Assembly (NCBI GenBank): GCA_023137075.1
Contig: JAGLQA010000446.1
Span: 1-8,993, forward strand
From: Candidatus Aminicenantota bacterium
GTDB lineage: Bacteria; Acidobacteriota; Aminicenantia; UBA2199
DNA length: 8,993 bases
Direction: 5' to 3'
Shown here: one piece after another, positions 1 to 5,997 of the stretch
How positions within the stretch are numbered: position 1 is the first letter of the stretch
Layout: each line of letters begins with the position of its first letter
The notes under the pieces: generated by a model
What the model was told of the DNA's origin: nothing
Seen by the model: the letters and a program-made list of their open reading frames with translations, nothing else
Databases searched by the model: none
Program-made: the position numbers and the translations under genes

Positions 1-2894
1 TTTTTCTGGAATCCGGAAAGGATATTACTAATTATACTGCTCATATCAACAGTTTCGACCTTCATCTCAACTTTAGAAATGCTTGCCAGGTTTAAGAGAT
101 CGTCAATCAGCCTGGCCATTCTATCAACTCCTGCACACATTCTATGGATATAATCTTTACCTTTATCGTCAAATTTTTCCTCATAATCTTCATATAGAGC
201 CCGGGCAAAGCCGTTTATTGCACGCAAAGGAGCGCGAAGATCATGGGCCATAGAATAAGAAAAGGCTTCCAGCTCTTTATTTGAAGTTTCAAGTTGAGCC
301 GTCCGTTCTGCTACTTTCTGTTTTAGCTCCTTTGCCCTCTTTTTTAATTGATTTATGCGTAACTTATATAGGCTGACTCCTAAAAAAATGATTAGAGAAG
401 CAGTCAATATATAAAACCAGGTTGTCTGCCAGAAAGGGGGGGCAACAAAAATCTTTAATGAGACTCCTTTCTGGTTCCAGATACCATCATTATTTGAAGC
501 CTTCACCCTGAGGACATATTTACCCGGGTTTAGATTTGTGAAGGTGATATCTCGTTTTCCTCCCAGTTGAATCCATTCATTATTCAGTCCTTCTAACATG
601 CAGGCATATTGGTTTTTCTCCGGGCTGATAAAACTCAATGCAGCAAATTCAAAAGAAATTATGCGGTCTTTGTGGGAAAGGTATAATTCTTTTTTCTCTG
701 AGATAGGTTTATCGAGTACTACTTCTACATTCGCCTTTTTAAAAGAGCTAATTATAACTTCAGGTTTATAAGGATTGTCTTTTATTTCAGAAGGGAAAAA
801 ATAGTTTACTCCATTGAGACCCCCAAAGAACATTTCCCCCCGGTTATTCTTAAAATAAGCAGCAGCATTAAATTCATTTCCGGTCAGGCTATCATCAGAA
901 TCATAATTCCTGAAGGTTTTCAACCGCGGATCAAACTTAGATAGTCCTCGATTTGTGCTCAACCAGAGATTGCCTTCATTATCTTCCAGAATGCCGTAAA
1001 TTACATTATTGGGCAGACCGTCTTTTTTTGTAAATCGATAAAAGGTACCCTGTTCCCGGTTAAATTTATTCAATCCCCCACCTGCTGTGCCAAGCCATAA
1101 TACTCCACTCCGGCTTTCATAAATTGAAAGAATAGAATTATTACTCAGGCTGTAGGAATTTTGGGGATCGTGATTAAAATGAGTGAACTGCGCCTTTTTC
1201 TCATCAAAACAAGATATACCCCCCAGGCTAGAACCAACCCAGAGTTTTCCGGTTTTATCCCTGAAAATGACTCTAATTGAGCCCTGGGCTATGCCTCCCG
1301 GGTCCTCCGGATCATGGGAAAAGGATATAAATCTATTAATTTCTGCATTGAGAATATTTAATCCATTTTCAGTGCCGATATAGATCATCCCGCTTGATTC
1401 CGGTAAAATTGAGTAGACAGCGCTCCCGTAAAGTGAATTGAGCTTCTTCTCAGTCTCATAGGGATAATGAAAAAAATCCCCTTCTTGTTTATTGAAGCGG
1501 TAGATCCCACCTCCTTCAGTGCCAACCCATAAAAACCGTGGATCTTTTGCATCAGTTTTTATGACATAAACACTTGTGTTATATAGATATGGTACCGGTT
1601 TATCCGGACTGGGAACAGACCTATATTTAACTGCCGTCACATTCCCGGTTTTGCGATTGACCTTGTCTATACCTCCATATCCCCCGATCCATAACCTACC
1701 TTCTTCATCTTCATATATAGCTCTAATGCTTGAGAAATTTAAACTTTTCGGATTATCCGCTGTCATTTTATAACTCCTGAACTTTTTGGTAGGCTGGAAG
1801 TACATATTAATCCCCCTCCCATTTGTCCCAATCCAGACCGTTCCGCTGCGATCAAGAAAGAGTGATTTAATGTTATTATAATTTATACTTTTGGGATTTT
1901 TTTGAGAATGGGTACAATGATAAAAAGCATCTTTGTTTTTGTCATATATGTCAATACCGTATTCAAAATGTCCGAACCAGATTCTACCATTGTTATCTTG
2001 AACCATTACTGATACATTAAGTTTGGATAGACTATTTGTAATAGCTGGATTGAAACCGAGATAATCGAATTTTCCGGTATCCTTATAAAAGCGGAAAATC
2101 CCTAATGATTGAAAGGAAATCCATAAAATTCCTTCTCTATCTTCCATAATACAATAGGTTTCTTTTTTTTTATAATCAGGGAAAATGCTAGTATCTGGTG
2201 TGAAGTGCGTGAATTTTCCTGATTTTTGATATTTTGGGCTTAATCTGCATATTCCTCCTTTTTTAGCACCGATCCAAATAGAACCAGCTTTATCTTCATA
2301 AACTATATTAATTCTATTATCCGGTATGCTGTGCGGGTTTTCAGGATCATGGGTATAACTCGTAAATGAGTTCGTGTTTACATCAAATTTATTAAGTCCG
2401 CCTCCTCCTGTCCCAATCCAGAGATTATTGCTTTTTTTACTATATATTACAGAATTGACAGTGTTGTGTGTGATGCTTCGAGGATTAAGAGGATCATTTG
2501 TGTACCTGGTAAATTTCCCTGTGGCACGATTTAATTTATTCAGCCCACCACCTTCTGTCCCTACCCAGATATTTCTGTTATTATCTTCACAAATTGACAG
2601 GATATGACTGCTGCTTAAACTCGAAGGGTCTGTCGGGTCAGTTGTATAAACCTTAATTTTATAGCCATCGTACCTGTTTAATCCATCCTGGGTGCCAAAC
2701 CACATGAATCCATGGCTGTCCTGGAATATTGAATAGACCGCTTCTTGAGACAGCCCATCTTTTTCGGTAAGGCTTTTAAATTTGATCTCCATCTGCTGTG
2801 GAAAGATCAAAAAAGAAAATTTCAAGAGTAAAGGTATTAAAATAAACGGAACAGGTTTCACATTATTAAAAATTCCTACTCCACTTTTTTTCAT
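1..2894 (-). CDS. Two-component propeller sensor histidine kinase (Reg_prop x14, Y_Y_Y, TM, HisKA), 3' end cut off
   Basis: This is an uninterrupted frame of 964 codons running off the left edge, so the end of HisKA, the ATPase domain and any further domain are outside the window. A short hydrophobic stretch (about residues 15-32) looks like a signal anchor or signal peptide. Residues ~47-702 hold 14 two-component-propeller blades, each with the pattern hxxhxxDxxGxhWhGTxxGGhxxhd (e.g. W65-F-G-T near the start). Fourteen blades fit two seven-bladed propellers, which would lie in the periplasm. Blades are linked by a recurring DP-x-NP-x-S-(I/L) motif. A Y_Y_Y domain (~744-825), one membrane helix (~827-844), a coiled coil (~846-876) and a HisKA H-box follow, with phosphoacceptor H884 in MAHDLRAPLRAINGF. 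The family senses extracellular ligands, often polysaccharide breakdown products; the ligand here is unknown. The ATG lies 1 nt after the upstream receiver's stop with no good Shine-Dalgarno site, so coupling is likely. GTG at 2861-2859 (residue 12) is an alternative start that gives a tidier signal peptide. Whether an AraC or receiver domain follows cannot be seen. Confidence 0.95.
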   Translation of the reverse strand, partial: MKKSGVGIFNNVKPVPFILIPLLLKFSFLIFPQQMEIKFKSLTEKDGLSQEAVYSIFQDSHGFMWFGTQDGLNRYDGYKIKVYTTDPTDPSSLSSSHILSICEDNNRNIWVGTEGGGLNKLNRATGKFTRYTNDPLNPRSITHNTVNSVIYSKKSNNLWIGTGGGGLNKFDVNTNSFTSYTHDPENPHSIPDNRINIVYEDKAGSIWIGAKKGGICRLSPKYQKSGKFTHFTPDTSIFPDYKKKETYCIMEDREGILWISFQSLGIFRFYKDTGKFDYLGFNPAITNSLSKLNVSVMVQDNNGRIWFGHFEYGIDIYDKNKDAFYHCTHSQKNPKSINYNNIKSLFLDRSGTVWIGTNGRGINMYFQPTKKFRSYKMTADNPKSLNFSSIRAIYEDEEGRLWIGGYGGIDKVNRKTGNVTAVKYRSVPSPDKPVPYLYNTSVYVIKTDAKDPRFLWVGTEGGGIYRFNKQEGDFFHYPYETEKKLNSLYGSAVYSILPESSGMIYIGTENGLNILNAEINRFISFSHDPEDPGGIAQGSIRVIFRDKTGKLWVGSSLGGISCFDEKKAQFTHFNHDPQNSYSLSNNSILSIYESRSGVLWLGTAGGGLNKFNREQGTFYRFTKKDGLPNNVIYGILEDNEGNLWLSTNRGLSKFDPRLKTFRNYDSDDSLTGNEFNAAAYFKNNRGEMFFGGLNGVNYFFPSEIKDNPYKPEVIISSFKKANVEVVLDKPISEKKELYLSHKDRIISFEFAALSFISPEKNQYACMLEGLNNEWIQLGGKRDITFTNLNPGKYVLRVKASNNDGIWNQKGVSLKIFVAPPFWQTTWFYILTASLIIFLGVSLYKLRINQLKKRAKELKQKVAERTAQLETSNKELEAFSYSMAHDLRAPLRAINGFARALYEDYEEKFDDKGKDYIHRMCAGVDRMARLIDDLLNLASISKVEMKVETVDMSSIISNILSGFQK

Positions 2895-2895
2895 T

Positions 2896-3342
2896 TTAGT
2901 CAACCATACCTGGCGGTGTTTCATTCAAAACCAACCAGTATAATCCCAGGTTTCTTACAGCATCGCTAAACTGGTTGAAGTCCACCGGTTTCCGGATATA
3001 GCTGTTAGCTCCCAGTTTGTAGCTGTTGATTAGATCCTGCTCCTCTTTTGAAGATGTTAATATGACAACCGGGAGCAGTTTTGTCTGCTCATTTTTTCTT
3101 ATCTGACGGAGTACTTCCAGGCCATCAATTTTTGGCAGTTTTAAATCCAGGAGCACAACTTCCGGGAGTTTTCTCTCTTCCAGGTACTTAAATTTATTCC
3201 GTCGAAATAGGTAATCCAGTGCCTCAACCCCATCCTGGGCTACATCCATCCGGTTTTTGATATTGTTTTTCTTTAATGCTCTTAAGGTCAAATCCACATC
3301 GTTCGGGTCGTCCTCAACCAGTAAAATTACTTTTTCATTCAT
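2896..3342 (-). CDS. Rcp1-type single-domain response regulator
   Basis: This 148-residue CheY-like receiver has no output domain. Acidic pocket residues D11/D12 sit in LLVEDDPNDVDL, the phosphoacceptor is D66 in VVLLDLKLPKIDG, the switch threonine is T96 (ILTSS) and the conserved lysine is K118 (IRKPVD). The VEDDPNDxxL start, the insertion around residues 45-60 (DYLFRRN... before LPEVVLLD) and the C-terminal FxxxVxxLGLYWLxLNxxPP end are hallmarks of the Rcp1 family. These receivers typically partner phytochrome-like or other HisKA kinases and act by phosphotransfer or protein contact rather than by binding DNA. A GGAG Shine-Dalgarno (3349-3352) lies 6 nt before the ATG. The gene starts 23 nt after the GAF kinase stop and ends 1 nt before the propeller kinase start, so it sits between two kinases with near-identical HisKA modules. 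Either one, or both, could phosphorylate it; that is inference. Confidence 0.95.
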   Translation of the reverse strand: MNEKVILLVEDDPNDVDLTLRALKKNNIKNRMDVAQDGVEALDYLFRRNKFKYLEERKLPEVVLLDLKLPKIDGLEVLRQIRKNEQTKLLPVVILTSSKEEQDLINSYKLGANSYIRKPVDFNQFSDAVRNLGLYWLVLNETPPGMVD

Positions 3343-3365
3343 TGGATACTCCGCTTACTTATATT

Positions 3366-4781
3366 TTAACAAATTTTACCCAGGGTAAAATAAAAAACCG
3401 CCCCTTCATTCACTTTTCCTTCAGCCCAGATGCGGCCTTCATGACGGTTGATAATGCGCTGAACCGTGGCCAGGCCAATGCCGGTACCAGGAAATTCCTT
3501 CTCATTATGAAGACGGTGAAATGCAATAAACATTTTTCCTGCTTGAGTCATATCAAAGCCAATGCCATTGTCCCGGACATAATATACAGTCTGGCCGGAA
3601 TCTTTATCCGGTTCTTCTTTGGATGCGAATTCGATTACTGCGTGTTTCTTCTTTGCAGTAAATTTCCAGGCATTGCCCAGGAGGTTCTCAAGAACTACCC
3701 GAAGCAATTTTGAATCACCAACAGCCCGTAATCCCGAAATTATCTTAAATTCCACCTTCCGCTTCCTTTCCTTCTTTTGTAGTTCAATTGAAACAATCCG
3801 GGCAAGAGCACTTATATCCAGGTTTTTTATATTCAATTCTGCCCTTGATAACCGGGAGAGTTTGAGAATCTCATTAATCAAAAGATCCATCCTATTGGCT
3901 CCGGCACAGATACGCCGAAGGTAGTCCTTTCCCTCTGAGTCCATTTTGTTGGAGTAATCTTCTAAGAGAGCTTGAGAAAAACCGTTAATAGCTCGCAGCG
4001 GTGCCCGAAGATCATGGGAAATGGAATAAGAAAAGGCTTCTAATTCTCTGTTTGCTGCCTCTAAACAGGCAGTCCGTTCCTTCACTCGCTGTTCTAATTC
4101 ATCTTGAGCATAGCGGAGTGCCTGTTCTGACTTCTTGCGTTCTGTGATTTCTTTAAGATGTTCTTTATTCAGTCGTTCCAACTCAGTAGCTTGTTCTCCA
4201 ATTATTTGCTTGAACTGTTTGATTTGGTGCTGCAACTCGGCCACCAATTCTTCACGCTCTGCGGAATCGAGGATGAAGCGTAAATCTCTTTCGACAATTT
4301 CTTTAAATCCGGATAGCAAGTCTTTATAATCAGAGGTATTTTGGTTGTCTTTGACTTCTAATACATAAATAGTGCCGAAAATCTCACCGTCAGGCCATTC
4401 GAGTGGGAATCTGACGTAGTTGTTCATACCCATCTCAATCTCTGTTTTGTGCTCCCAATCAAGGTCTTTTAACTCATCGGGAACCGGTAACAGACCACGC
4501 TGCTTTATCATCTGTACATTGTAAAGTCCTGTATCGCTGTCGGCTCGTACTTCTTTATCCAAGGGATTACTTTCAGTTGCACTTGCTATAAACACTTCAA
4601 TTCGCGGTGGCTCGACTTTCTTGACAAACCGGGCATATACACCTAGAATCCTGCACATCAGGTCAAGAATCCCCTGCCATTTAAGCACAATCTCCTCCGG
4701 GATTTCCGGCTTCATTGATGTTTTTATGTTCAGGTTACTCACAAGGCACCTTCCCGGTGACTTCACCTTCGATACTTTCAA
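3366..4781 (-). CDS. GAF-domain sensor histidine kinase (HisKA + HATPase_c), cytoplasmic
   Basis: This soluble kinase of up to 471 residues has no membrane segment. A GAF domain spans about residues 35-172; it opens at WQGILDLMCRILG and has the conserved end WPDGEIFGTIYVLEV. A long coiled coil (~173-250, with TERKKSEQALRYAQDELEQR) leads to HisKA with phosphoacceptor H256 in SYSISHDLRAPLRAINGF. HATPase_c is complete: N-box N370 (ENLLGNAWKF), G1 box DNGIGFD (404-410), and G2 box GTGIGLA (432-438). It should autophosphorylate on H256 and pass phosphate to one or both flanking single-domain receivers. The start is uncertain. TTG at 4781 overlaps the upstream stop by 4 nt (TTGA) and has GAGGAG 11 nt upstream. 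GTG at 4742 has GGAAGG at an ideal 6 nt. ATG at 4715 begins closest to the GAF domain but has no visible ribosome site. I list the longest form, but GTG 4742 is at least as likely. The HisKA module is closely similar to that of the propeller kinase two genes downstream. Confidence 0.95.
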   Translation of the reverse strand: MKVSKVKSPGRCLVSNLNIKTSMKPEIPEEIVLKWQGILDLMCRILGVYARFVKKVEPPRIEVFIASATESNPLDKEVRADSDTGLYNVQMIKQRGLLPVPDELKDLDWEHKTEIEMGMNNYVRFPLEWPDGEIFGTIYVLEVKDNQNTSDYKDLLSGFKEIVERDLRFILDSAEREELVAELQHQIKQFKQIIGEQATELERLNKEHLKEITERKKSEQALRYAQDELEQRVKERTACLEAANRELEAFSYSISHDLRAPLRAINGFSQALLEDYSNKMDSEGKDYLRRICAGANRMDLLINEILKLSRLSRAELNIKNLDISALARIVSIELQKKERKRKVEFKIISGLRAVGDSKLLRVVLENLLGNAWKFTAKKKHAVIEFASKEEPDKDSGQTVYYVRDNGIGFDMTQAGKMFIAFHRLHNEKEFPGTGIGLATVQRIINRHEGRIWAEGKVNEGAVFYFTLGKIC

Positions 4782-5146
4782 ACACCCAAAAACTCCTCTA
4801 CCTTTTGTATTAAATTCAGGGGACTAAAGGGTTTTACAAAATAATCATCAGCCCCAGCTTCAAAACCTTTTTCCTTGATCTTCTCTTGACCTTTTGACGT
4901 TAGAATGATAACAGGGCAGTCTTTTGTTAAGGCGTTGTTTTTTAGAATTCGGGTTGCTTCAATTCCATCTATATCCCCTGGCATTAAGATATCCATAATG
5001 ATTAAATCCGGATTTTCCTGAAGTGCGATCTCAATAGCCTCTTCTCCATTTTCAGCTAGAAGAATTTTATAGTCGGACACTCTCAGGGTTATATCGACTA
5101 ACTCTCTTATTTCTGACTGATCGTCAACTATCAGTATCTTTTTCAT
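4778..5146 (-). CDS. CheY-like single-domain response regulator
   Basis: This 122-residue stand-alone receiver is the first gene of the minus-strand cluster. Acidic residues D8/D9 (ILIVDDQSEIRELV), phosphoacceptor D52 (LIIMDILMPGDIDG), switch T83 (IILTSKG) and K105 (FVKPFSP) are all present, so it should be phosphorylatable. The PG insertion after MDILM (MPGDIDG instead of MPxMDG) is a modest variation also seen in other orphan CheY-like receivers. It belongs to the PilH/CheY-like group by appearance and differs clearly from the Rcp1-type receiver encoded 1.4 kb downstream. With no output domain it must act by contact with another protein or as a phosphate shuttle. The ATG is preceded by GGAGAAGG with 7 nt spacing from GGAG. 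Its stop overlaps the following kinase by 4 nt, so the two are probably translated in step and form a cognate pair. Confidence 0.95.
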   Translation of the reverse strand: MKKILIVDDQSEIRELVDITLRVSDYKILLAENGEEAIEIALQENPDLIIMDILMPGDIDGIEATRILKNNALTKDCPVIILTSKGQEKIKEKGFEAGADDYFVKPFSPLNLIQKVEEFLGV

Positions 5147-5149
5147 TTC

Positions 5150-5157
5150 CCTTCTCC
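5150..5157 (-). promoter_or_regulatory. Ribosome binding site of the CheY-like receiver
   Basis: GGAGAAGG reads on the minus strand, with GGAG ending 7 nt before the ATG at 5146-5144. It fixes the start of the first gene of the minus-strand cluster. Confidence 0.8.
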
Positions 5158-5160
5158 ACT

Positions 5161-5174
5161 CATGTTATAACATG
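5161..5174. repeat. 14-bp perfect palindrome, possible operator
   Basis: CATGTTATAACATG is a perfect inverted repeat with no spacer. It lies 14 nt upstream of the receiver start codon and just before its Shine-Dalgarno site. If transcription starts at the promoter candidate near 5421-5449, the palindrome is inside the untranslated leader. There it could bind a dimeric regulator as DNA or fold as a short hairpin that limits ribosome access. It is AT-rich, so chance occurrence is possible. No known regulator is assigned. Confidence 0.45.
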
Positions 5175-5420
5175 ATATTATCGCACTCATTTTAATCACC
5201 CCTACCTGGCAACATTTTATCTTACAGAAATTCAACCCCATTTTCAATAAAACAGTCTCTTTTTTTTAATGGATGTCAACAGTCCTCTCTTTAGGATGAA
5301 CCTCGTAGTTTCATTTGCCCCATTTACTTCTAAATCATTAAATTTTCATTCAATGTGTTAAAACCTCCATTTTATACATTCCATTCTTAAAATACCAAAA
5401 AATTGAGTTTAACCATAATA
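5175..5420. other. AT-rich intergenic stretch, likely long leader of the minus-strand operon
   Basis: No open frame with coding character is visible on either strand. The stretch is AT-rich with short homopolymer runs (eight T at 5260-5267). It would be the 5' leader, roughly 270 nt, of the minus-strand operon if that is transcribed from the promoter candidate at 5421-5449. A second TTGACAT on the minus strand (5279-5273) has no acceptable -10 at normal spacing. I see no riboswitch fold that I can name. Confidence 0.4.
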
Positions 5421-5449
5421 AATATATATCAAATATTGAATTATGTCAA
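5421..5449 (-). promoter_or_regulatory. Sigma-70-type promoter for the receiver/kinase operon
   Basis: On the minus strand, TTGACA (5449-5444, perfect -35) is followed by exactly 17 nt and TATATT (5426-5421, five of six matches to TATAAT). Transcription would begin near 5414 and run into the receiver gene at 5146. The -35 sits within an imperfect inverted repeat, TTATGTCAACATAA (5441-5454), which could be an operator. The surrounding DNA is AT-rich, which raises the chance of a spurious match. Confidence 0.6.
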
Positions 5450-5520
5450 CATAATAGAAGAATAATTTTATTTTTATTGTATTACCCTTATGTCCTTATT
5501 CGGCAATGATGTTTTTTGAG

Positions 5521-5745
5521 GTTTCATTTTCTACCAGGGCAATAAAAAGAAGGTAAGAGAGATGTTCAAAGAACTTGAAATCCTGCTTTCTAAAAGCGTT
5601 TTGGATATAAATCCATTGCCGTAAACGGTTAATAAATTAAAGGCACACGCCATTTTTTTCTCAGCGCCCAAGTCTCCCTTATAACGCGCCTTTACAGCGA
5701 TACGTTTACTTACTCCTCCCAAACGCAAGTCTTCAAAATGTCGAA
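5521..5745. other. Possible decayed coding fragment in the intergenic region
   Basis: This stretch is visibly richer in G and C than the AT-rich DNA on both sides and has codon-like texture. On the minus strand a 65-codon frame (5728-5531) contains KRIAVKARYKGDLGAEKKMA. On the plus strand a short frame preceded by AAGG encodes MFKELEILLSKSVLDINPLP and then stops (5562-5624). Neither has a convincing full domain, and I do not recognise either. It could be a remnant of a gene or mobile element, or simply a spurious frame. I see no terminal inverted repeats or target duplications. Confidence 0.25.
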
Positions 5746-5787
5746 TTTTGCCCCCATATATTTTCTCAAAGAAATTTTTTTTTTTGC

Positions 5788-5816
5788 TTGACTTTGAATT
5801 TTTAGTAAATTATAAT
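5788..5816 (+). promoter_or_regulatory. Near-consensus sigma-70 promoter for the GAF/PAS sensor operon
   Basis: TTGACT (5788-5793, five of six), a 17-nt spacer and a perfect TATAAT (5811-5816) form a near-ideal promoter, with a predicted start around 5823. An 11-T tract (5775-5785) lies immediately upstream of the -35, where an AT-rich UP element would contact the polymerase alpha subunit. The predicted leader to the ATG at 5998 is about 175 nt. This is the strongest promoter-like signal in the window. Confidence 0.8.
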
Positions 5817-5874
5817 GATTTCGGTTCGAGTGGAAACTATTTTTTGTGGGATTATACGGCCAGTTGCCCAGGTA

Positions 5875-5997
5875 ATGATTACTATCGGTATTAAAATGAA
5901 AGGATTTAGAATAAGCAGGGACCTTAAATCGGCTATTAAAAATTTGCTCGAAATGCAGGGAATTAAACTTGTAAATATCGAGCCTGAAGGAATATAG
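5875..5997 (+). CDS. Possible small leader ORF before the GAF protein
   Basis: An open frame ends in TAG directly abutting the ATG of the GAF gene (TAGATG). In that frame ATG codons occur at 5815, 5875 and 5896. The first lies inside the -10 element and cannot be on the transcript. Starting at 5875 gives 40 residues, and starting at 5896 gives 33. The translated text (KGFRISRDLKSAIKNLLE then QGIKLVNIEPEGI) has a protein-like look with a predicted amphipathic helix, but neither ATG has a well-placed Shine-Dalgarno site and I recognise no family. It may be a real coupled leader peptide, the tail of a lost upstream gene, or chance. The ribosome site for the next gene lies within its last codons. 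Confidence 0.25.
   Translation: MITIGIKMKGFRISRDLKSAIKNLLEMQGIKLVNIEPEGI
5986..5991 (+). promoter_or_regulatory. Ribosome binding site deciding the GAF protein start
   Basis: GAAGGA lies 6 nt before the ATG at 5998 and supports that start over the internal ATG at 6043, which has only a weak GAAGAA upstream. Confidence 0.7.

Noticed and set aside
1183..2607. Short plus-strand open frames within the propeller kinase
   Set aside because: They mirror the blade repeats of the minus-strand gene (proline/serine-rich antisense of glycine-rich blades).
795..2780. Regularly spaced repeats that might suggest an array or satellite
   Set aside because: The repeat is at protein level (propeller blades), with diverged DNA and variable unit length. 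It has no CRISPR-like constant repeats or spacers.
3276..3924. Plus-strand open frames opposite the kinase and receiver genes
   Set aside because: They are antisense shadows of the HisKA/HATPase gene and the Rcp1-type receiver; no ribosome sites or domains fit them.
5257..5279. Second minus-strand promoter from TTGACA at 5279-5274
   Set aside because: At 16-18 nt spacing the -10 positions are poor (e.g. ACTGTT), so only the -35 half is supported.
5761..5785. Terminator-like TTTCT-CAA-AGAAA hairpin followed by T run
   Set aside because: The stem is only 5 bp with four A-T pairs, and no gene ends upstream on that strand. The T run is better read as promoter-upstream AT DNA.
5147..5997. tRNA, riboswitch or small RNA in the wide intergenic region
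   Set aside because: I found no cloverleaf, T-loop GTTCGA context with matching stems, or known riboswitch core. The isolated GGTTCGAG at 5821-5828 lacks flanking tRNA arms.
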